A stretch of 64,000 nt of DNA from Burkholderia stagnalis. Lineage in GTDB: Bacteria > Pseudomonadota > Gammaproteobacteria > Burkholderiales > Burkholderiaceae. A program made the translations under genes and the position numbers. The stretch is from NCBI RefSeq assembly GCF_902830275.1, contig NZ_CADESW010000026.1, positions 48,691 to 112,690 on the forward strand, read 5' to 3'. Of this stretch, positions 1-9,822 are shown one piece after another. The notes below the pieces were generated by a model. It did not search any database. It was not told the DNA's origin and saw only the letters and a program-made list of their open reading frames with translations. The stretch's first letter is position 1. Each line of letters opens with the position of its first letter.

Positions 1-145
1 GCGCATCGGGGCATCGGCCGGGAGATCGCCCGGCCACGCCCGCGGTTGCATCGGTGAAACGGGCCGTGAGGGCCGACAACGGCATCAATCATGCGGCCAT
101 GCCCGGCGCCGCCTGGTGCGACGCCGCTCTGCCGCGTGCACGGCG
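1..145. other. Window edge, no gene seen
   Basis: The short reading frames here are arginine-rich shadows without family resemblance or a convincing ribosome binding site. I see nothing I can support. Confidence 0.4.
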
Positions 146-418
146 TCAACGTCCGTCGGTTTCAGCCTCGATACGTCCTTCTTCCCACAGCGCCCAGAAA
201 CGGCTGCCCGCGCGATACGGATTCGCGCGCCGCGCGGCGTAGTCGTCGACGCCCTGACGGTACGCGCCATATGCCGTGAGCGGCGGATTCGTCACGCACG
301 CGGCTTCGCGCGGGTCGGGACGGCGAAACGACGTGAGACGCCTGATCAGCGTCGTGCCGTCGATCACGCTGGCTTCGTTGATCGCTTCGTTGCGGCTGAT
401 GACTTCGACGGTATCCAT
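146..418 (-). CDS. Small Rmf/CrpP-like protein
   Basis: A 90-aa soluble protein. The central stretch, about residues 50-82, has the pattern Ala-Tyr-x2-Gly-x2-Asp-Tyr, then Asn-Pro-Tyr, then a Trp-x2-Trp-x2-Gly motif. That layout is typical of the ribosome modulation factor superfamily, whose members bind the ribosome or, for CrpP, have been reported as small enzymes. The ATG follows a GGGGAG ribosome binding site at a good distance. It stands alone; the next gene on the same strand ends about 220 bp upstream of it. Function is inferred from the motif only, so a stationary-phase role remains a guess. Confidence 0.6.
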   Translation of the reverse strand: MDTVEVISRNEAINEASVIDGTTLIRRLTSFRRPDPREAACVTNPPLTAYGAYRQGVDDYAARRANPYRAGSRFWALWEEGRIEAETDGR

Positions 419-636
419 GATGGTCTCCCCGGGCGTGTTCTTTGTTACCCGATGAGGAGCAATAACGGTGCCAGGTCATGAAACCCCGCCGATGCGTCGA
501 TCGTGCCGCCTTCTGCAGCGAACTGCGCGGCGTGCGCGGGCCGATGTTACGGAACATGTAACGTGACGCGGGCAGCCCGGCGCGTGTGCGGAGCGTGAAA
601 TGCTGCGCGGATGAAACCGCCGTCGGTTGACGCTGG

Positions 637-2175
637 TCAGCCTGTGGCCGCGGGCGCGACGCGCCGGCTGCCGTTCGAGTAGAACCGGAACCTGCCCTTG
701 CCGGACGTCTTCGCGTCGTACAGCGCGCTGTCGGCCTGCCGGATCAGGTCGTCGGGCGTGTCGCCGTCGCCGTCGAGCGAGATCCCGATGCTGATGCCGA
801 GGGTGACGGTCTCGCCGATCGACAGCACATAGGGCGCGGAGATCTGCCGGATGATCTGGGCGGCGAGGAGCGAGCACGCCTGCATCGTCGTGTCGCGGAT
901 CACGACGACGAACTCGTCGCCGCCGATGCGCGCGGCCAGTTCGCCCGGCGGCAGCGTCTCGCCGAGACGCGCGGCGACCTGCGTCAGCACCTCGTCGCCT
1001 GCGTGATGGCCGAACCGGTCGTTGATCGCCTTGAAGCCGTCGAGGTCGAGATACATGACGCCAATCGCCTGCCCGTGGCGCCGCGCGAGCATGCGCTTGA
1101 GCTCCGCGTGCAGCTCGTGGCGGTTCGGCAGGCCCGTCAGCGCGTCGTGCCGTGCAAGGTGGCGAATATGCCGCTCCGCGCGGCGGCGGGCCGTGACGTC
1201 CTCGACGATCACCACAGCGTTGCCGTCCGGCACCTGGTGGCGCGTCATCTCGAGCTGCCGCCCGTCGGCCAGCGTGAGCTCGAGCGGCGCGGGCTCGCGG
1301 TTCAGCCAGTTGCGGCAGTACGCGGCGAGCTCCGTCTCGTCCGGCTCCGCGGCCACGCCCGCGCCGAGCGCTGCGACGACGTCCGGAAACGGGCTGTTCA
1401 GCATGATCTCGCGCGGCGAGCCGAACAGCTGCGCGGTGCGCCGGTTCGCGACGATCACGCGGTCCTCGGGGTCGACCATGCACAGGCCGTGCGGCATGTA
1501 GGTGAGCGCGGCATCGAAGCGCGCGGCGAGCGCCGCATTGCGCTGCCGCTCCGAGATCAGCGCGACCAGCACCGTGTAGTGGCGCTGCACGACCGTGCGC
1601 ATCGCCACCAGGTAGATCGCCAGCGGCGGCAGCAGCAGCCACGCGCCGCTGCGCTGGGCGAGCAGCGCGCCGACGCCGATCGGCAGCACGCCGAGCGTGA
1701 TCTGCGTCATCGCGAGACGCGGCAGCGCCGAATTGCGCGACGCGATCCCGCCGAACACGCCGCCCGCCACGAGCACCGACAGCGTGCCCATCTCGACGTC
1801 GACGGCCTCGACGCAGGCCATCGTGCCGAGGCCGAGCACGAAGCACGCGACGAGCGACACCGGCGCGTAGCGCAGCGCCCAGAATTCGGCGCAGTCGATG
1901 CCCGCGTCGCGGTGCACGACATATGCGCGCGCGATCGCGACCCGTGCGGACAGCAGGCCGAGCTCGGCGAGCAGCCACACGATGCACCAGGTCTGCTGCA
2001 GCCGCACCAGCGCGACGGCTGCGACGAAGCCGCTCGCGAGGCCGGACAGGAACATCGGCCGGATATCTTCGAACAGGGTGGAAAGCAGGGCCGGGCGTAG
2101 CGCGGCCGTGACGCGGTAATGGCCGGAAGGCGGGGTAGCGAGAACGGAGTACAGGAGTGACGCCCTGACCGTCAT
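637..2175 (-). CDS. Membrane diguanylate cyclase (PAS-GGDEF)
   Basis: Predicted to make cyclic di-GMP from two GTP at the inner membrane. The 512-aa protein has several hydrophobic helices in about residues 40-200, a PAS-like sensor domain at about 215-330, and a C-terminal GGDEF domain with the active-site Gly-Gly-Asp-Glu-Phe at about 418-422. No RxxD inhibitory site sits five residues ahead of it, so product inhibition may be absent. I chose the ATG at 2175, preceded by a GAGG, over a 14-residue upstream extension. It is transcribed away from the molybdenum hydroxylase operon. The membrane portion resembles the MASE-type sensor regions of other cyclases, but the ligand is unknown. Confidence 0.88.
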   Translation of the reverse strand: MTVRASLLYSVLATPPSGHYRVTAALRPALLSTLFEDIRPMFLSGLASGFVAAVALVRLQQTWCIVWLLAELGLLSARVAIARAYVVHRDAGIDCAEFWALRYAPVSLVACFVLGLGTMACVEAVDVEMGTLSVLVAGGVFGGIASRNSALPRLAMTQITLGVLPIGVGALLAQRSGAWLLLPPLAIYLVAMRTVVQRHYTVLVALISERQRNAALAARFDAALTYMPHGLCMVDPEDRVIVANRRTAQLFGSPREIMLNSPFPDVVAALGAGVAAEPDETELAAYCRNWLNREPAPLELTLADGRQLEMTRHQVPDGNAVVIVEDVTARRRAERHIRHLARHDALTGLPNRHELHAELKRMLARRHGQAIGVMYLDLDGFKAINDRFGHHAGDEVLTQVAARLGETLPPGELAARIGGDEFVVVIRDTTMQACSLLAAQIIRQISAPYVLSIGETVTLGISIGISLDGDGDTPDDLIRQADSALYDAKTSGKGRFRFYSNGSRRVAPAATG

Positions 2176-2540
2176 GATCGATGACCTCGACACGAAGCGG
2201 GCTGGCGGCGCCCGCACGGCATCGTTGCGGGCGAAACCGGTGGCCGGATGCGTATGACATTAGCACGAAACATCGCCGGCCGGTCGGGTGGGCCATGTCG
2301 CGGCAGCCGCCCCGCGCGCAAGGCGGCCGCCATCGCGGCGCGCGCGTCTCGGGCATGCGACGCGCGGCGGGCAGGATCGCCCGGAAGGAGCGGTCCGTCA
2401 CCGTTATAAGCATTCCAATAAGTAATACATGCGAGAAATGCTATAGCCGGCATACACAGAAAGATGACAGAATGCGCGCCGCTCCGAACGCCGCGACAGA
2501 CACCCGATCGCCGTACGAGCCGCATCAGGAGGTTCTCCCA
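2176..2540. other. Divergent intergenic region
   Basis: This 365-bp gap separates the diguanylate cyclase from the molybdenum hydroxylase operon. Most of it is as GC-rich as the genes, but about 2400-2460 is clearly AT-rich, as expected of promoter DNA. A reading frame from the hydroxylase gene extends back to 2181, but its sequence is not protein-like and the Tat signal begins at 2541. No specific operator was recognised. Confidence 0.4.
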
Positions 2541-5420
2541 ATGAAAAACCACGGCCTGTCACGGCGGGGTTTTCTGAAAGCCAGCGTGCTGGCGGGCGTC
2601 GCGGTCTATGTCGCGCCCATTGGCAGCCGCGCATTCGCGGCGCTCTTCGAAGAAAAACTCCTCACCCCCGTCAAATGGGATAGCGTCACCGGCATCCCGC
2701 AATTCCGCATCGACGGCATCGCGAAGGTCACGGGCGCGAAAGTGTTCGCCCGCGACGTGCGCGCGGCCGACATGCCGCACTGGCCGCAACAGCAGTCGCA
2801 TGCGCTGATCCTGCGCGTCGCGCAGGCCGACCGCGTCTACGAAGGCTTCGACCTGTCGCTGCTCGGCGACGACCTGAAACCCGACCGCATCGTCACCGCC
2901 GACGATCTCGCGCGCGACGGCGTCGCGTTCCCGGCGTTCTACGGCGACGACATGCTGCTGCCCGCCGGCAAGACGCCCGCGTATCTCGGCCATGCGGTCG
3001 CGATCCTGATCTACCACGATTTCGCGCGCTTCCGCTTCGCGAAGAACCTGCTCAAGTTCCGCGACGACGTGATCCGCTACGGCGCGGTCACGGGCCCGCT
3101 CGAGCGCGACCCGTGGGGCACGTTCCGCTACGTGCGGGTGGGCGGCAAGACGGCCTACGACGACGACGCCTATTCGAGCCTGAAGGACGCGCCGATCTTC
3201 CCGAGCATGATGCGCAAGCGCCAGCCCGTGTGGCCGGACGGCAAGGAGCACGGCAAGCTCGACGAGCAGGGGATGTTCCATGCGGCGCGGATCGCCGACG
3301 AACTCGACCATCCGGCCGCCGACTGGCTCGTGTTCGACCGCGAATACAACACGCAGTCGGTCGACACCGCCGCGCTCGAGCCCGACAACGCGAACTGCTG
3401 GTACGACGCCGAAGCGCAGGCGCTGCACCTCGTCGTGCCGACCCAGTCGCCGCTCGAAGTCGCCGAGAACGCCGCCGCGATGGTCGCGAAATGCCGCTTC
3501 CCGGTGAAGAAGCTGTTCGTGCATCCGTGCTACACGGTCGGCTACGGGTCGAAGGACCACTTCAACGTGCCGTTCTACGGGCTCGTCTGCGCGCTGTACG
3601 CGGACGGCCGCCCGGTGCGCTTCGCGAACGACCGCTACGAGCAGTTCCAGACGTCGCTGAAGCGCCACGCGTTCAGGATGCGCTACCGGATCGCGGTCGA
3701 CCGCAACACGGGCTTGCTGCAGTCGTTCAAGGGCGACTTCGAGGCGAACGGCGGCGGGCGCAGCAACTTCTCGCCGTCGGTCGCGATGGTCGGCGCGACC
3801 GCCGCGCAATCGATCTACTACTTCCCGAAGAGCGATCTCGCCGCGGTCGCGATCGCGTCGCGCGCGATCGACGCCGGTTCCGCGCGCGGCTACGGCACGC
3901 TGCAAAGCATGGCGGCGACCGAGATGGCGATCGACGAGATCGCCGCGCAGCTTCAGCTCGACCCGATCGAGTTCCGCCTGAAGAACGCGCTGCGCTCGGG
4001 GATGAAGAACACCCAGGGCGCGATTCCCGCCGGCGCCTTGCGCGTCGACGAAGTGCTCGAACGCGCGCGGCGGCACCCGCTGTGGACGCGCCGCGCCACC
4101 CGCAAGGCCGAGTTCGAGGCCGCGCATCCGGGCCGGCGCTACGGCGTTGGTTTCGCGTGCGTGCAGAAGGATTTCGGCACCGGCGCGGAAGCGTCGTTCG
4201 CGAAGGTCGAATTCGACGAGACCGGCAAGGTCACGCTGCATCACACGGCGGCCGAGATCGGCACCGGGATGTCGACGTCGCAGGCCGTCGCGGTCGCGAA
4301 ATGGCTCGGCCGCCCGGCGACCGACGTGCGCGTCGCGCTGACGGAGTGGCCGGACCTGCCGGTCGAGACGAGCGGCGATCCGTACCTGATGTCGCAGGCC
4401 GACCAGGACCGGCTCAGCGCGAACCCGCGCTGGTCGCCGAGCTATGCGTCGCCGTCGAGCGCGACGAACTCCGCGTACTACTTCACGCACAGCACGCGCG
4501 AAGCCGCGCGCGCGGTGTTCCGCTACGGGCTGTGGCCGGCCGCGATGTCGATCTGGTCGCGCGGCCTCGGCGGCGGGCAAGCCGCGCCGTACACGGTCCG
4601 CATCGAGGACGCGCGCTGGGTCGACGGCAAGCTGACCGCCGACGGCCTCGAGCCGCTGACGTTCGCGCAGCTCGCGAAGCAGGCGCATGCGCTCGGCCTG
4701 CCGACCGGCGCGGTCGTGCACGTGTTCAACCGCTGGCAGTGGACCGACGCCGAGTTCGAGATCGGCGGCGTCACCGAGCGGCTGCCGATCGACGGGCTGT
4801 CGCTGCGCGTCGGCGCGCCGCGCACGGGCGACGCGAACGGGCCGGTGCCGGGCACGGCCGCGCCGGCCGGCGCGACCGCGATCCGCGCCACGCTGCCGCC
4901 GACCGCGAACGGCTACCGCGTGCTCGACCGCAAGCGCGTGTTCATCCCGCCGACGAGCCGCAACAACGCGGCCGTCACGTACTACACGGCGGTCGGCACG
5001 CTCGTCGAGCTGGCCGTGCATGAAGCCACCGGCAAGGTCGAGCTGCTCACGCACCACTCGATCATGGAGTGCGGCAACCAGATCTCGCCGCAGCTCGTGT
5101 CGGGCCAGTTGCAGGGCGGCCTCGCGATGGGCATCGGCCATGCGCTGCACGAATACCTGCCGCTGTACGAGGACGGCCCCGGCAACGGTACGTGGAACTT
5201 CAACCGCTACACGCTGCCGCGCGCGTCCGACGTCGCCGTGTGGACGCAGACGGGCGACGTGCTGCCGCCGCTGTCCGAAACCGATCCGCCGAAGGGCGTC
5301 GCCGAAGTGGTGATGATCCCGGTCGTCGGCGCGATCGTGAACGGCATCGCGCACGCGATCGGCCATCGTTTCACCGACTTGCCGGTGACCCCGCAAAAGA
5401 TCCAGGAGGTGCTCGCATGA
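2541..5420 (+). CDS. Molybdenum hydroxylase large subunit, Tat-exported
   Basis: Xanthine-oxidase-family molybdopterin-binding subunit of 959 aa, likely an aldehyde or N-heterocycle dehydrogenase. The N-terminus carries a twin-arginine signal (SRRGFLK, residues 6-12) followed by a hydrophobic stretch, so the folded holoenzyme should be exported to the periplasm. The C-terminal Gly-Val-Ala-Glu segment near residue 915 is at the place of the family's catalytic glutamate. The start at 2541 is fixed by an AGGAGG at 2527-2532. The stop overlaps the 2Fe-2S subunit by ATGA, and a cytochrome c gene follows, so electrons probably leave through c-type haems. Substrate cannot be read from the sequence. 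Confidence 0.88.
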   Translation: MKNHGLSRRGFLKASVLAGVAVYVAPIGSRAFAALFEEKLLTPVKWDSVTGIPQFRIDGIAKVTGAKVFARDVRAADMPHWPQQQSHALILRVAQADRVYEGFDLSLLGDDLKPDRIVTADDLARDGVAFPAFYGDDMLLPAGKTPAYLGHAVAILIYHDFARFRFAKNLLKFRDDVIRYGAVTGPLERDPWGTFRYVRVGGKTAYDDDAYSSLKDAPIFPSMMRKRQPVWPDGKEHGKLDEQGMFHAARIADELDHPAADWLVFDREYNTQSVDTAALEPDNANCWYDAEAQALHLVVPTQSPLEVAENAAAMVAKCRFPVKKLFVHPCYTVGYGSKDHFNVPFYGLVCALYADGRPVRFANDRYEQFQTSLKRHAFRMRYRIAVDRNTGLLQSFKGDFEANGGGRSNFSPSVAMVGATAAQSIYYFPKSDLAAVAIASRAIDAGSARGYGTLQSMAATEMAIDEIAAQLQLDPIEFRLKNALRSGMKNTQGAIPAGALRVDEVLERARRHPLWTRRATRKAEFEAAHPGRRYGVGFACVQKDFGTGAEASFAKVEFDETGKVTLHHTAAEIGTGMSTSQAVAVAKWLGRPATDVRVALTEWPDLPVETSGDPYLMSQADQDRLSANPRWSPSYASPSSATNSAYYFTHSTREAARAVFRYGLWPAAMSIWSRGLGGGQAAPYTVRIEDARWVDGKLTADGLEPLTFAQLAKQAHALGLPTGAVVHVFNRWQWTDAEFEIGGVTERLPIDGLSLRVGAPRTGDANGPVPGTAAPAGATAIRATLPPTANGYRVLDRKRVFIPPTSRNNAAVTYYTAVGTLVELAVHEATGKVELLTHHSIMECGNQISPQLVSGQLQGGLAMGIGHALHEYLPLYEDGPGNGTWNFNRYTLPRASDVAVWTQTGDVLPPLSETDPPKGVAEVVMIPVVGAIVNGIAHAIGHRFTDLPVTPQKIQEVLA

Positions 5421-6118
5421 CGACCGCCCAAACCGCCGCGTCGGCCGCGAGCGCCGCCGGCGTCGTCACGCCGGCTACCCCGGCCGCCGCCAGCGCCAGC
5501 GCGCCCGCGCCGGCATCCGCCGCCACCGTGCCGGCCCAGCCGGCCGCGCCGGTCGAGCGTCCGCTCGTCCGGTTCCAGCCGAAGCCGCTGTCGGTGACCA
5601 TCAACGGCAAGTCCGTCGGCCCGATGCAGGTGCCCGAAGGGCTGATGATGATCGAGTTCCTGCACGAGTATGCGGGGCTCACCGGCTCGCGGCTCGGCTG
5701 CGGGCAGGGCATCTGCCACGCGTGCGTGGTGATCCTCGACAAGCCCGACGGCACCAGCGAGGAGGTGCGCAGCTGCATCACCGGCGCGCACTTCTTCCAC
5801 GGCCGCGCGATCCGCACGATCGAGGGCCACGCGAAGCGCAACGACGCGGGCGAGGTGGTCGAGCTGTCGCCGATCCAGCAGAAGTTCCTCGAGCATTTCA
5901 GCTTCCAGTGCGGCTACTGCACGCCGGGCTTCGTGAACGCGGCCACCGTGCTGATCGAGCGGCTCAAGCGCCAGCCGGTCGCGAAGGCCGACGTCGAGCG
6001 CACGATCACCGACGCGCTCGACGCGCACCTGTGCCGCTGCACGGGCTACGTCCGCTACTACGAAGCGGTGAAGGACGTCGTGATGACCACGCCGGGACTC
6101 GTGAAGGACGCCGCATGA
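5417..6118 (+). CDS. 2Fe-2S subunit of molybdenum hydroxylase
   Basis: Electron-transfer subunit, 233 aa. An Ala/Pro-rich tail of about 50 residues precedes a plant-type ferredoxin domain with Cys-x4-Cys-x2-Cys (CGQGICHAC) and a later Cys, then the helical domain with Cys-Gly-Tyr-Cys and Cys-Arg-Cys, giving ligands for two 2Fe-2S clusters. Start and stop overlap both neighbours by ATGA, indicating translational coupling. The Ala/Pro-rich N-terminal extension is longer than is usual in this family. No signal peptide is seen, so it is probably exported by hitch-hiking on the Tat signal of the large subunit. Confidence 0.92.
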   Translation: MTTAQTAASAASAAGVVTPATPAAASASAPAPASAATVPAQPAAPVERPLVRFQPKPLSVTINGKSVGPMQVPEGLMMIEFLHEYAGLTGSRLGCGQGICHACVVILDKPDGTSEEVRSCITGAHFFHGRAIRTIEGHAKRNDAGEVVELSPIQQKFLEHFSFQCGYCTPGFVNAATVLIERLKRQPVAKADVERTITDALDAHLCRCTGYVRYYEAVKDVVMTTPGLVKDAA

Positions 6119-7368
6119 CACGCACATTCGCCCATCGAGTCGCGCGCCTTGCGCGCGTGCCCGCGCTCGCGGCCGCCTGCGCGCTGCTGCTGGCCGCCTG
6201 CGGCGGCCGCGATGCGCCTGCCGTGGCCGGCGCCGCGCCCACGCCCGAGCAGATCGCGCGCGGCCGCTACCTGGTGCGCGCCGCGGACTGCGCCGCGTGC
6301 CACACCGCCAAGGACGGCGCGCCGTTCGCCGGCGGCGCGAAGCTCGATTCGCCGTACGGCACGTTCTACGGCTCGAACATCACGCCGGACAAGGACCACG
6401 GGATCGGCAGCTGGAGCGCCGAGGACTTCTACGCGGCGCTGCACGACGGCAAGGCGCCGGGCAAGCGCCTGTATCCGTCGATGCCGTACACGTCGTACCG
6501 GCAGCTCACGCGCGCCGACGCCGATGCGATGTATGCGTACCTGATGTCGGTGAAGCCCGTCGCCGTCGCCAACCGCGAGCACGAACTGAAATTCCCGTAC
6601 AACCTGCGGTTCGGGATGGCCGTGTGGGACCTGTTGTTCCTGAAGGACAGCCTGCCCGACGCATCGGCCGGCCAGTCCGCCGACTGGCGGCGCGGCCGCT
6701 ACGTCGCGAACGCGCTCGGCCACTGCGCGGAATGCCATACGCCGCGCAGCGTCACGGGCCAGCTCGACGGCGCGAAGCCGTTCGCGGGCGCGGCGCTCGG
6801 CCGCGTGGCAGCGCCCGACATCACGCCGGCGGGCCTCGCCGCGCGCGGCTGGACGGGCACGGATCTTCAGGCGTTCTTCGCGGTCGGCATCGCGCCGCAA
6901 GGCTCCGCCTTCGGCGAGATGTATCCGGTCGTGCACCTGAGCACGCAGTACCTGACGAAGGACGACCTGCGCGGGCTGTCCGCGTACCTGCTCGGCGACA
7001 AGCCGCCAGCGCCGCAGCCGGTCAAGCCGGTGTCGGCCGATGCCGCGCAGCTCGCGGCCGGCCGCTCGGTGTACGTCGCGGTGTGCGCGGGCTGCCACGG
7101 GCTGAACGGCGAGGGCAAGCCGCACGTCGCGGTGCCGATGCACGGCAACTCGACGCTGCGCCAGGGCGACCCGCGCAACCTGCTCGTCGCGATGCTCGAC
7201 GGCATCGACGAGCAAAAGTTCGCCGGCGTCGAGAACCTGCAGCCGATGCCGGGCTTCGCCGGAACGCTGAGCGACGACGAACTCGCGCAGCTGTCGAACT
7301 ACCTGCGCGCGACGTGGGGCGGGCAGCCGGCGAGCGTGACGCCGGCCGACGTGAAGGCGATGCGCTGA
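6115..7368 (+). CDS. Triheme cytochrome c lipoprotein
   Basis: A 417-aa periplasmic cytochrome with three CxxCH haem sites (CAACH, CAECH, CAGCH) spaced as in the cytochrome subunits of membrane-bound alcohol and aldehyde dehydrogenases. The N-terminus is a signal peptide ending in a lipobox (LLAACGG), so the protein is probably lipid-anchored. It should pass electrons from the molybdenum hydroxylase to the respiratory chain. The ATG overlaps the stop of the 2Fe-2S gene by ATGA, making this the third gene of the operon. Confidence 0.92.
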   Translation: MTRTFAHRVARLARVPALAAACALLLAACGGRDAPAVAGAAPTPEQIARGRYLVRAADCAACHTAKDGAPFAGGAKLDSPYGTFYGSNITPDKDHGIGSWSAEDFYAALHDGKAPGKRLYPSMPYTSYRQLTRADADAMYAYLMSVKPVAVANREHELKFPYNLRFGMAVWDLLFLKDSLPDASAGQSADWRRGRYVANALGHCAECHTPRSVTGQLDGAKPFAGAALGRVAAPDITPAGLAARGWTGTDLQAFFAVGIAPQGSAFGEMYPVVHLSTQYLTKDDLRGLSAYLLGDKPPAPQPVKPVSADAAQLAAGRSVYVAVCAGCHGLNGEGKPHVAVPMHGNSTLRQGDPRNLLVAMLDGIDEQKFAGVENLQPMPGFAGTLSDDELAQLSNYLRATWGGQPASVTPADVKAMR

Positions 7369-7451
7369 CGCGCAACGGCGGGGCGGCGCCGCGCGAAGCG
7401 GCCGGTTTCCGGCGCTCGCGCGCGGCGGTATGCCGGGTGGGGGGCAAGCGG

Positions 7452-7616
7452 TCAGTAACCGCCGCCGCCACCTCCACCGCCGCCACCCGAGCCGCCGCCA
7501 CCGTAGCGGCCGACCGCATGGTTCGACGCGCCGCTGTCCGGCTGCGACATGCAGCCCGCGGACAGCACGAGCGCCAGCGCCGCGAGCACGGCTGCGACCA
7601 GCGTTGTCGATTTCAT
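7452..7616 (-). CDS. Short glycine-tailed lipoprotein
   Basis: A 54-aa predicted lipoprotein. The hydrophobic signal peptide ends in LSAGC, a lipobox, and the mature part is about 33 residues ending in an almost pure glycine run capped by tyrosine. Translation from the ATG at 7616 follows AGGAGG-like sequence. Glycine-tailed small lipoproteins of this sort are common in Burkholderia and have no assigned role. It is convergent with the cytochrome gene. Confidence 0.65.
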   Translation of the reverse strand: MKSTTLVAAVLAALALVLSAGCMSQPDSGASNHAVGRYGGGGSGGGGGGGGGGY

Positions 7617-7861
7617 CTCAACCTCCTGTCGACGGGCGGGTGCCCGAGCGAACACGAAACGTTCCGCGGCCGCCGCTTATTCCGTATTGCGCCGCACCAT
7701 GCGACGCGCTTCGGCCGTCAGTCTGCCGCGCCGTCGTCGTCCGCCGGCTTGCTCCCCGCCAGTTGCGCCAGCACGACCACCCGGTCGCATGGCACGCCCC
7801 GGAAATCGAACGCGTCGCGCTACACTTGCGCGAGCCGCCATTCCGATCACCGACAACAAAC

Positions 7862-8398
7862 ATGACAACCGCCGCGCCCAATCCGCCGCGCACGCCGCTG
7901 CGCCTGCCCAGCCGCGCCATCTTCGGCTGCGTGTCGTTCGCCATCGGCGGGCCGCTCGTCGCGGCGCTCATCTGGCCCGCCGTCATGCTGGTCGCGTGGT
8001 CCGCGATCGACGGGCCGTCGTGGGACACGCTGAAGCTCTGCGGCCAAATGATCCTGCTGGTGTTCTTCGGGTCGTTCTTCTTCGGCTATTTCCTGCCATC
8101 CGCGTTCGCCGGCGGCATTCTGGCCGCCATCGGCGCGCGCGTGCGCCGCAGGTGGTTCGTGCTGCTCGGCATGGGCGTCGGCACGGCGTCGATGGTCGGC
8201 TATGTCTTGCTGAGGAACGGCCTGCTGGACATCGCCGACGGTTTCGCCGGGATCGACGTGATCGCGACCGCCGATGCGTTCATCACGTCGGGCGTGCTGT
8301 CGGCATGGCTGCATCGGCGGCTCGTACGACGCGACACGGCTCGCGATGCGTCGCACGCGTTGCCTGCGGCACGCGAATCGGTCGACGTGCCGGGCTAG
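7862..8398 (+). CDS. Hypothetical inner-membrane protein
   Basis: A 178-aa protein with about four hydrophobic segments (about residues 22-48, 60-85, 97-120 and 130-155) and a basic tail. I do not recognise a family. Upstream about 240 bp contain no other gene. The VOC gene follows 100 bp downstream on the same strand, but the gap argues against tight coupling. Confidence 0.6.
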   Translation: MTTAAPNPPRTPLRLPSRAIFGCVSFAIGGPLVAALIWPAVMLVAWSAIDGPSWDTLKLCGQMILLVFFGSFFFGYFLPSAFAGGILAAIGARVRRRWFVLLGMGVGTASMVGYVLLRNGLLDIADGFAGIDVIATADAFITSGVLSAWLHRRLVRRDTARDASHALPAARESVDVPG

Positions 8399-8497
8399 CG
8401 ACGGAGTCAACGAGGACGGCGAGCTGCCGGCCGTCCGGCAGAAGCACGCCGTCGCAAACGCCGGGCCTTGCACCAGCCGCCCACTTCAGGAGCAGCG

Positions 8498-8872
8498 ATG
8501 TTCGACCACGTGAAATTCGGCGTCAGCGACTATGCGGCGAGCAAGGCGTTCTTCCTCACGGCACTCGAGCCGCTCGGCGTAGAGGTGGCGTCGGAGGGGC
8601 CGCCGGCGTACGGCGTCGAGCTTTGCCCGAAGGGCAAGCCTTCCCTGTGCCTGTTCCAGACCGACGAGAAACCGGCGCATCTTCACCTCGCGTTCATGGC
8701 CGACACTCGCCGGCAGGTCGACGCGTTCCATCGCGCTGCGCTGGCGGCGGGCGCCCGGGACAATGGCGCGCCCGGGCTGCGCCCGCACTACCACGCGAAC
8801 TACTACGCCGCGTTCGTCATCGGTCCGGACGGGCACAACATCGAAGTGGTCTGCCACGCACCCGAAGCCTGA
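8498..8872 (+). CDS. VOC (glyoxalase-like) family protein
   Basis: A 124-aa single-unit vicinal-oxygen-chelate protein. It starts with the family's typical FDHVKFGVSDY strand and ends with GPDGHNIEVVCH, which contains the C-terminal metal-ligand glutamate; His-4 is the matching N-terminal ligand. Members act on small electrophiles, aromatic diols or antibiotics; the substrate is not evident. CAGGAG lies ahead of the ATG. The stop codon sits in a short GCCTGA/TCAGGC inverted repeat that could help termination. Confidence 0.85.
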   Translation: MFDHVKFGVSDYAASKAFFLTALEPLGVEVASEGPPAYGVELCPKGKPSLCLFQTDEKPAHLHLAFMADTRRQVDAFHRAALAAGARDNGAPGLRPHYHANYYAAFVIGPDGHNIEVVCHAPEA

Positions 8873-8905
8873 CCCTTCAGGCGTGCCCGCTATCGATACC
8901 GCCCG

Positions 8906-9343
8906 TCACATGTTCCACAGGAATACTTCGTGAACGTGCGACGACGCGTGTACCTGCACGCTGCGCCGCTGCGTCCGGCCGTTGTAGGTGGCCGTCACCG
9001 AATAGCGGCCGGCCGGCAGCGCGGCCAGCAGGAACGGCCCTTCGGTCACCGTCGACAGCACCTGTCGGCCGCGCGCGTCGGTGACGCTCACCGGGATGTC
9101 CGCGAGGTACTCGTTGCTGCCGCCGCCGGCGCGCGCCGCAAATTCGAGCGTGAGCGAATAGTGGCGCATGTCCTGCTTCATTTCGGCTGACTGGTCGGTG
9201 CCGATGCCGCCGGACCGATAGGCGACCTGGCCCGCGTGGTCGGGCGCGGACAGCTGGGCTTCGTCCGCGGCCGGCGCCGGCTGTGCGGCCATGCCGAGCA
9301 CCAGCGCGGCGATGCCCAGCGTCAATGGGGTCGAGGTTTTCAT
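8906..9343 (-). CDS. Secreted carboxypeptidase-regulatory-like protein
   Basis: A 145-aa protein with a cleavable signal peptide (MKTSTP, hydrophobic core, then APAADE) and a beta-rich C-terminal half. The pattern of a conserved DIPVSVTDARG turn, a PAGRYSVTATYNG strand pair and a C-terminal strand resembles carboxypeptidase regulatory-like or transthyretin-like beta-sandwich domains. I chose the ATG at 9343 because a 23-residue upstream extension lacks a signal. Probably periplasmic; no partner evident. Confidence 0.65.
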   Translation of the reverse strand: MKTSTPLTLGIAALVLGMAAQPAPAADEAQLSAPDHAGQVAYRSGGIGTDQSAEMKQDMRHYSLTLEFAARAGGGSNEYLADIPVSVTDARGRQVLSTVTEGPFLLAALPAGRYSVTATYNGRTQRRSVQVHASSHVHEVFLWNM

Positions 9344-9822
9344 GATTGCCTCCCTCTGTCTTGGTCGCGAAACTGCAGTTGCGACGGCTTCGGAAGCCCG
9401 ACGCGACGGCATGCGCCGCGCCGGGTCGAATCACGGCATCGAGCGGGGTCGGACCGGCGGGGATAAGCGTTCGGAGAGGGCGCCGGCTTCGCCGCTTGCG
9501 CCGTGACGTCGTGCGTACCGTCGCGGCGGCCGTATCGGCCGGCGCGTGACGCGCGGGGCCGAAACGGCCGCGTCGCGGTACGACACTTCCAGCGTAGGAC
9601 GCGTGAATTAACCGAGGCTTAAGCGCGCACCTTTTTAGCCGGCAATGCTGATACCTGGCACGGCCGATGCTTCCCGGATGGCCATCCACGCCGCATGACG
9701 GCCATTCCGGTTCCGCCTAGACTGTCAGTCGCCGTCGGCAACACGCGACGCCGCCGGGCCGGCAGACGCAAGGCCCGCGGCCGGATCCATCAGGGTGGTC
9801 ATCGTGCAACGGGGAGGGCAGC
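9344..9822. other. Intergenic region, nothing assigned
   Basis: A 479-bp gap between divergent genes. The part around 9595-9660 is locally AT-richer (near TTAACCGAGGCTTAAG) and is a plausible promoter zone. The reading frames across it are Arg/Ala-rich shadows. Confidence 0.4.

Noticed and set aside
2559..5396. A 945-codon antisense frame over the molybdenum hydroxylase
   Set aside because: Arg/His/Asp-rich shadow of a high-GC gene; no family resemblance.
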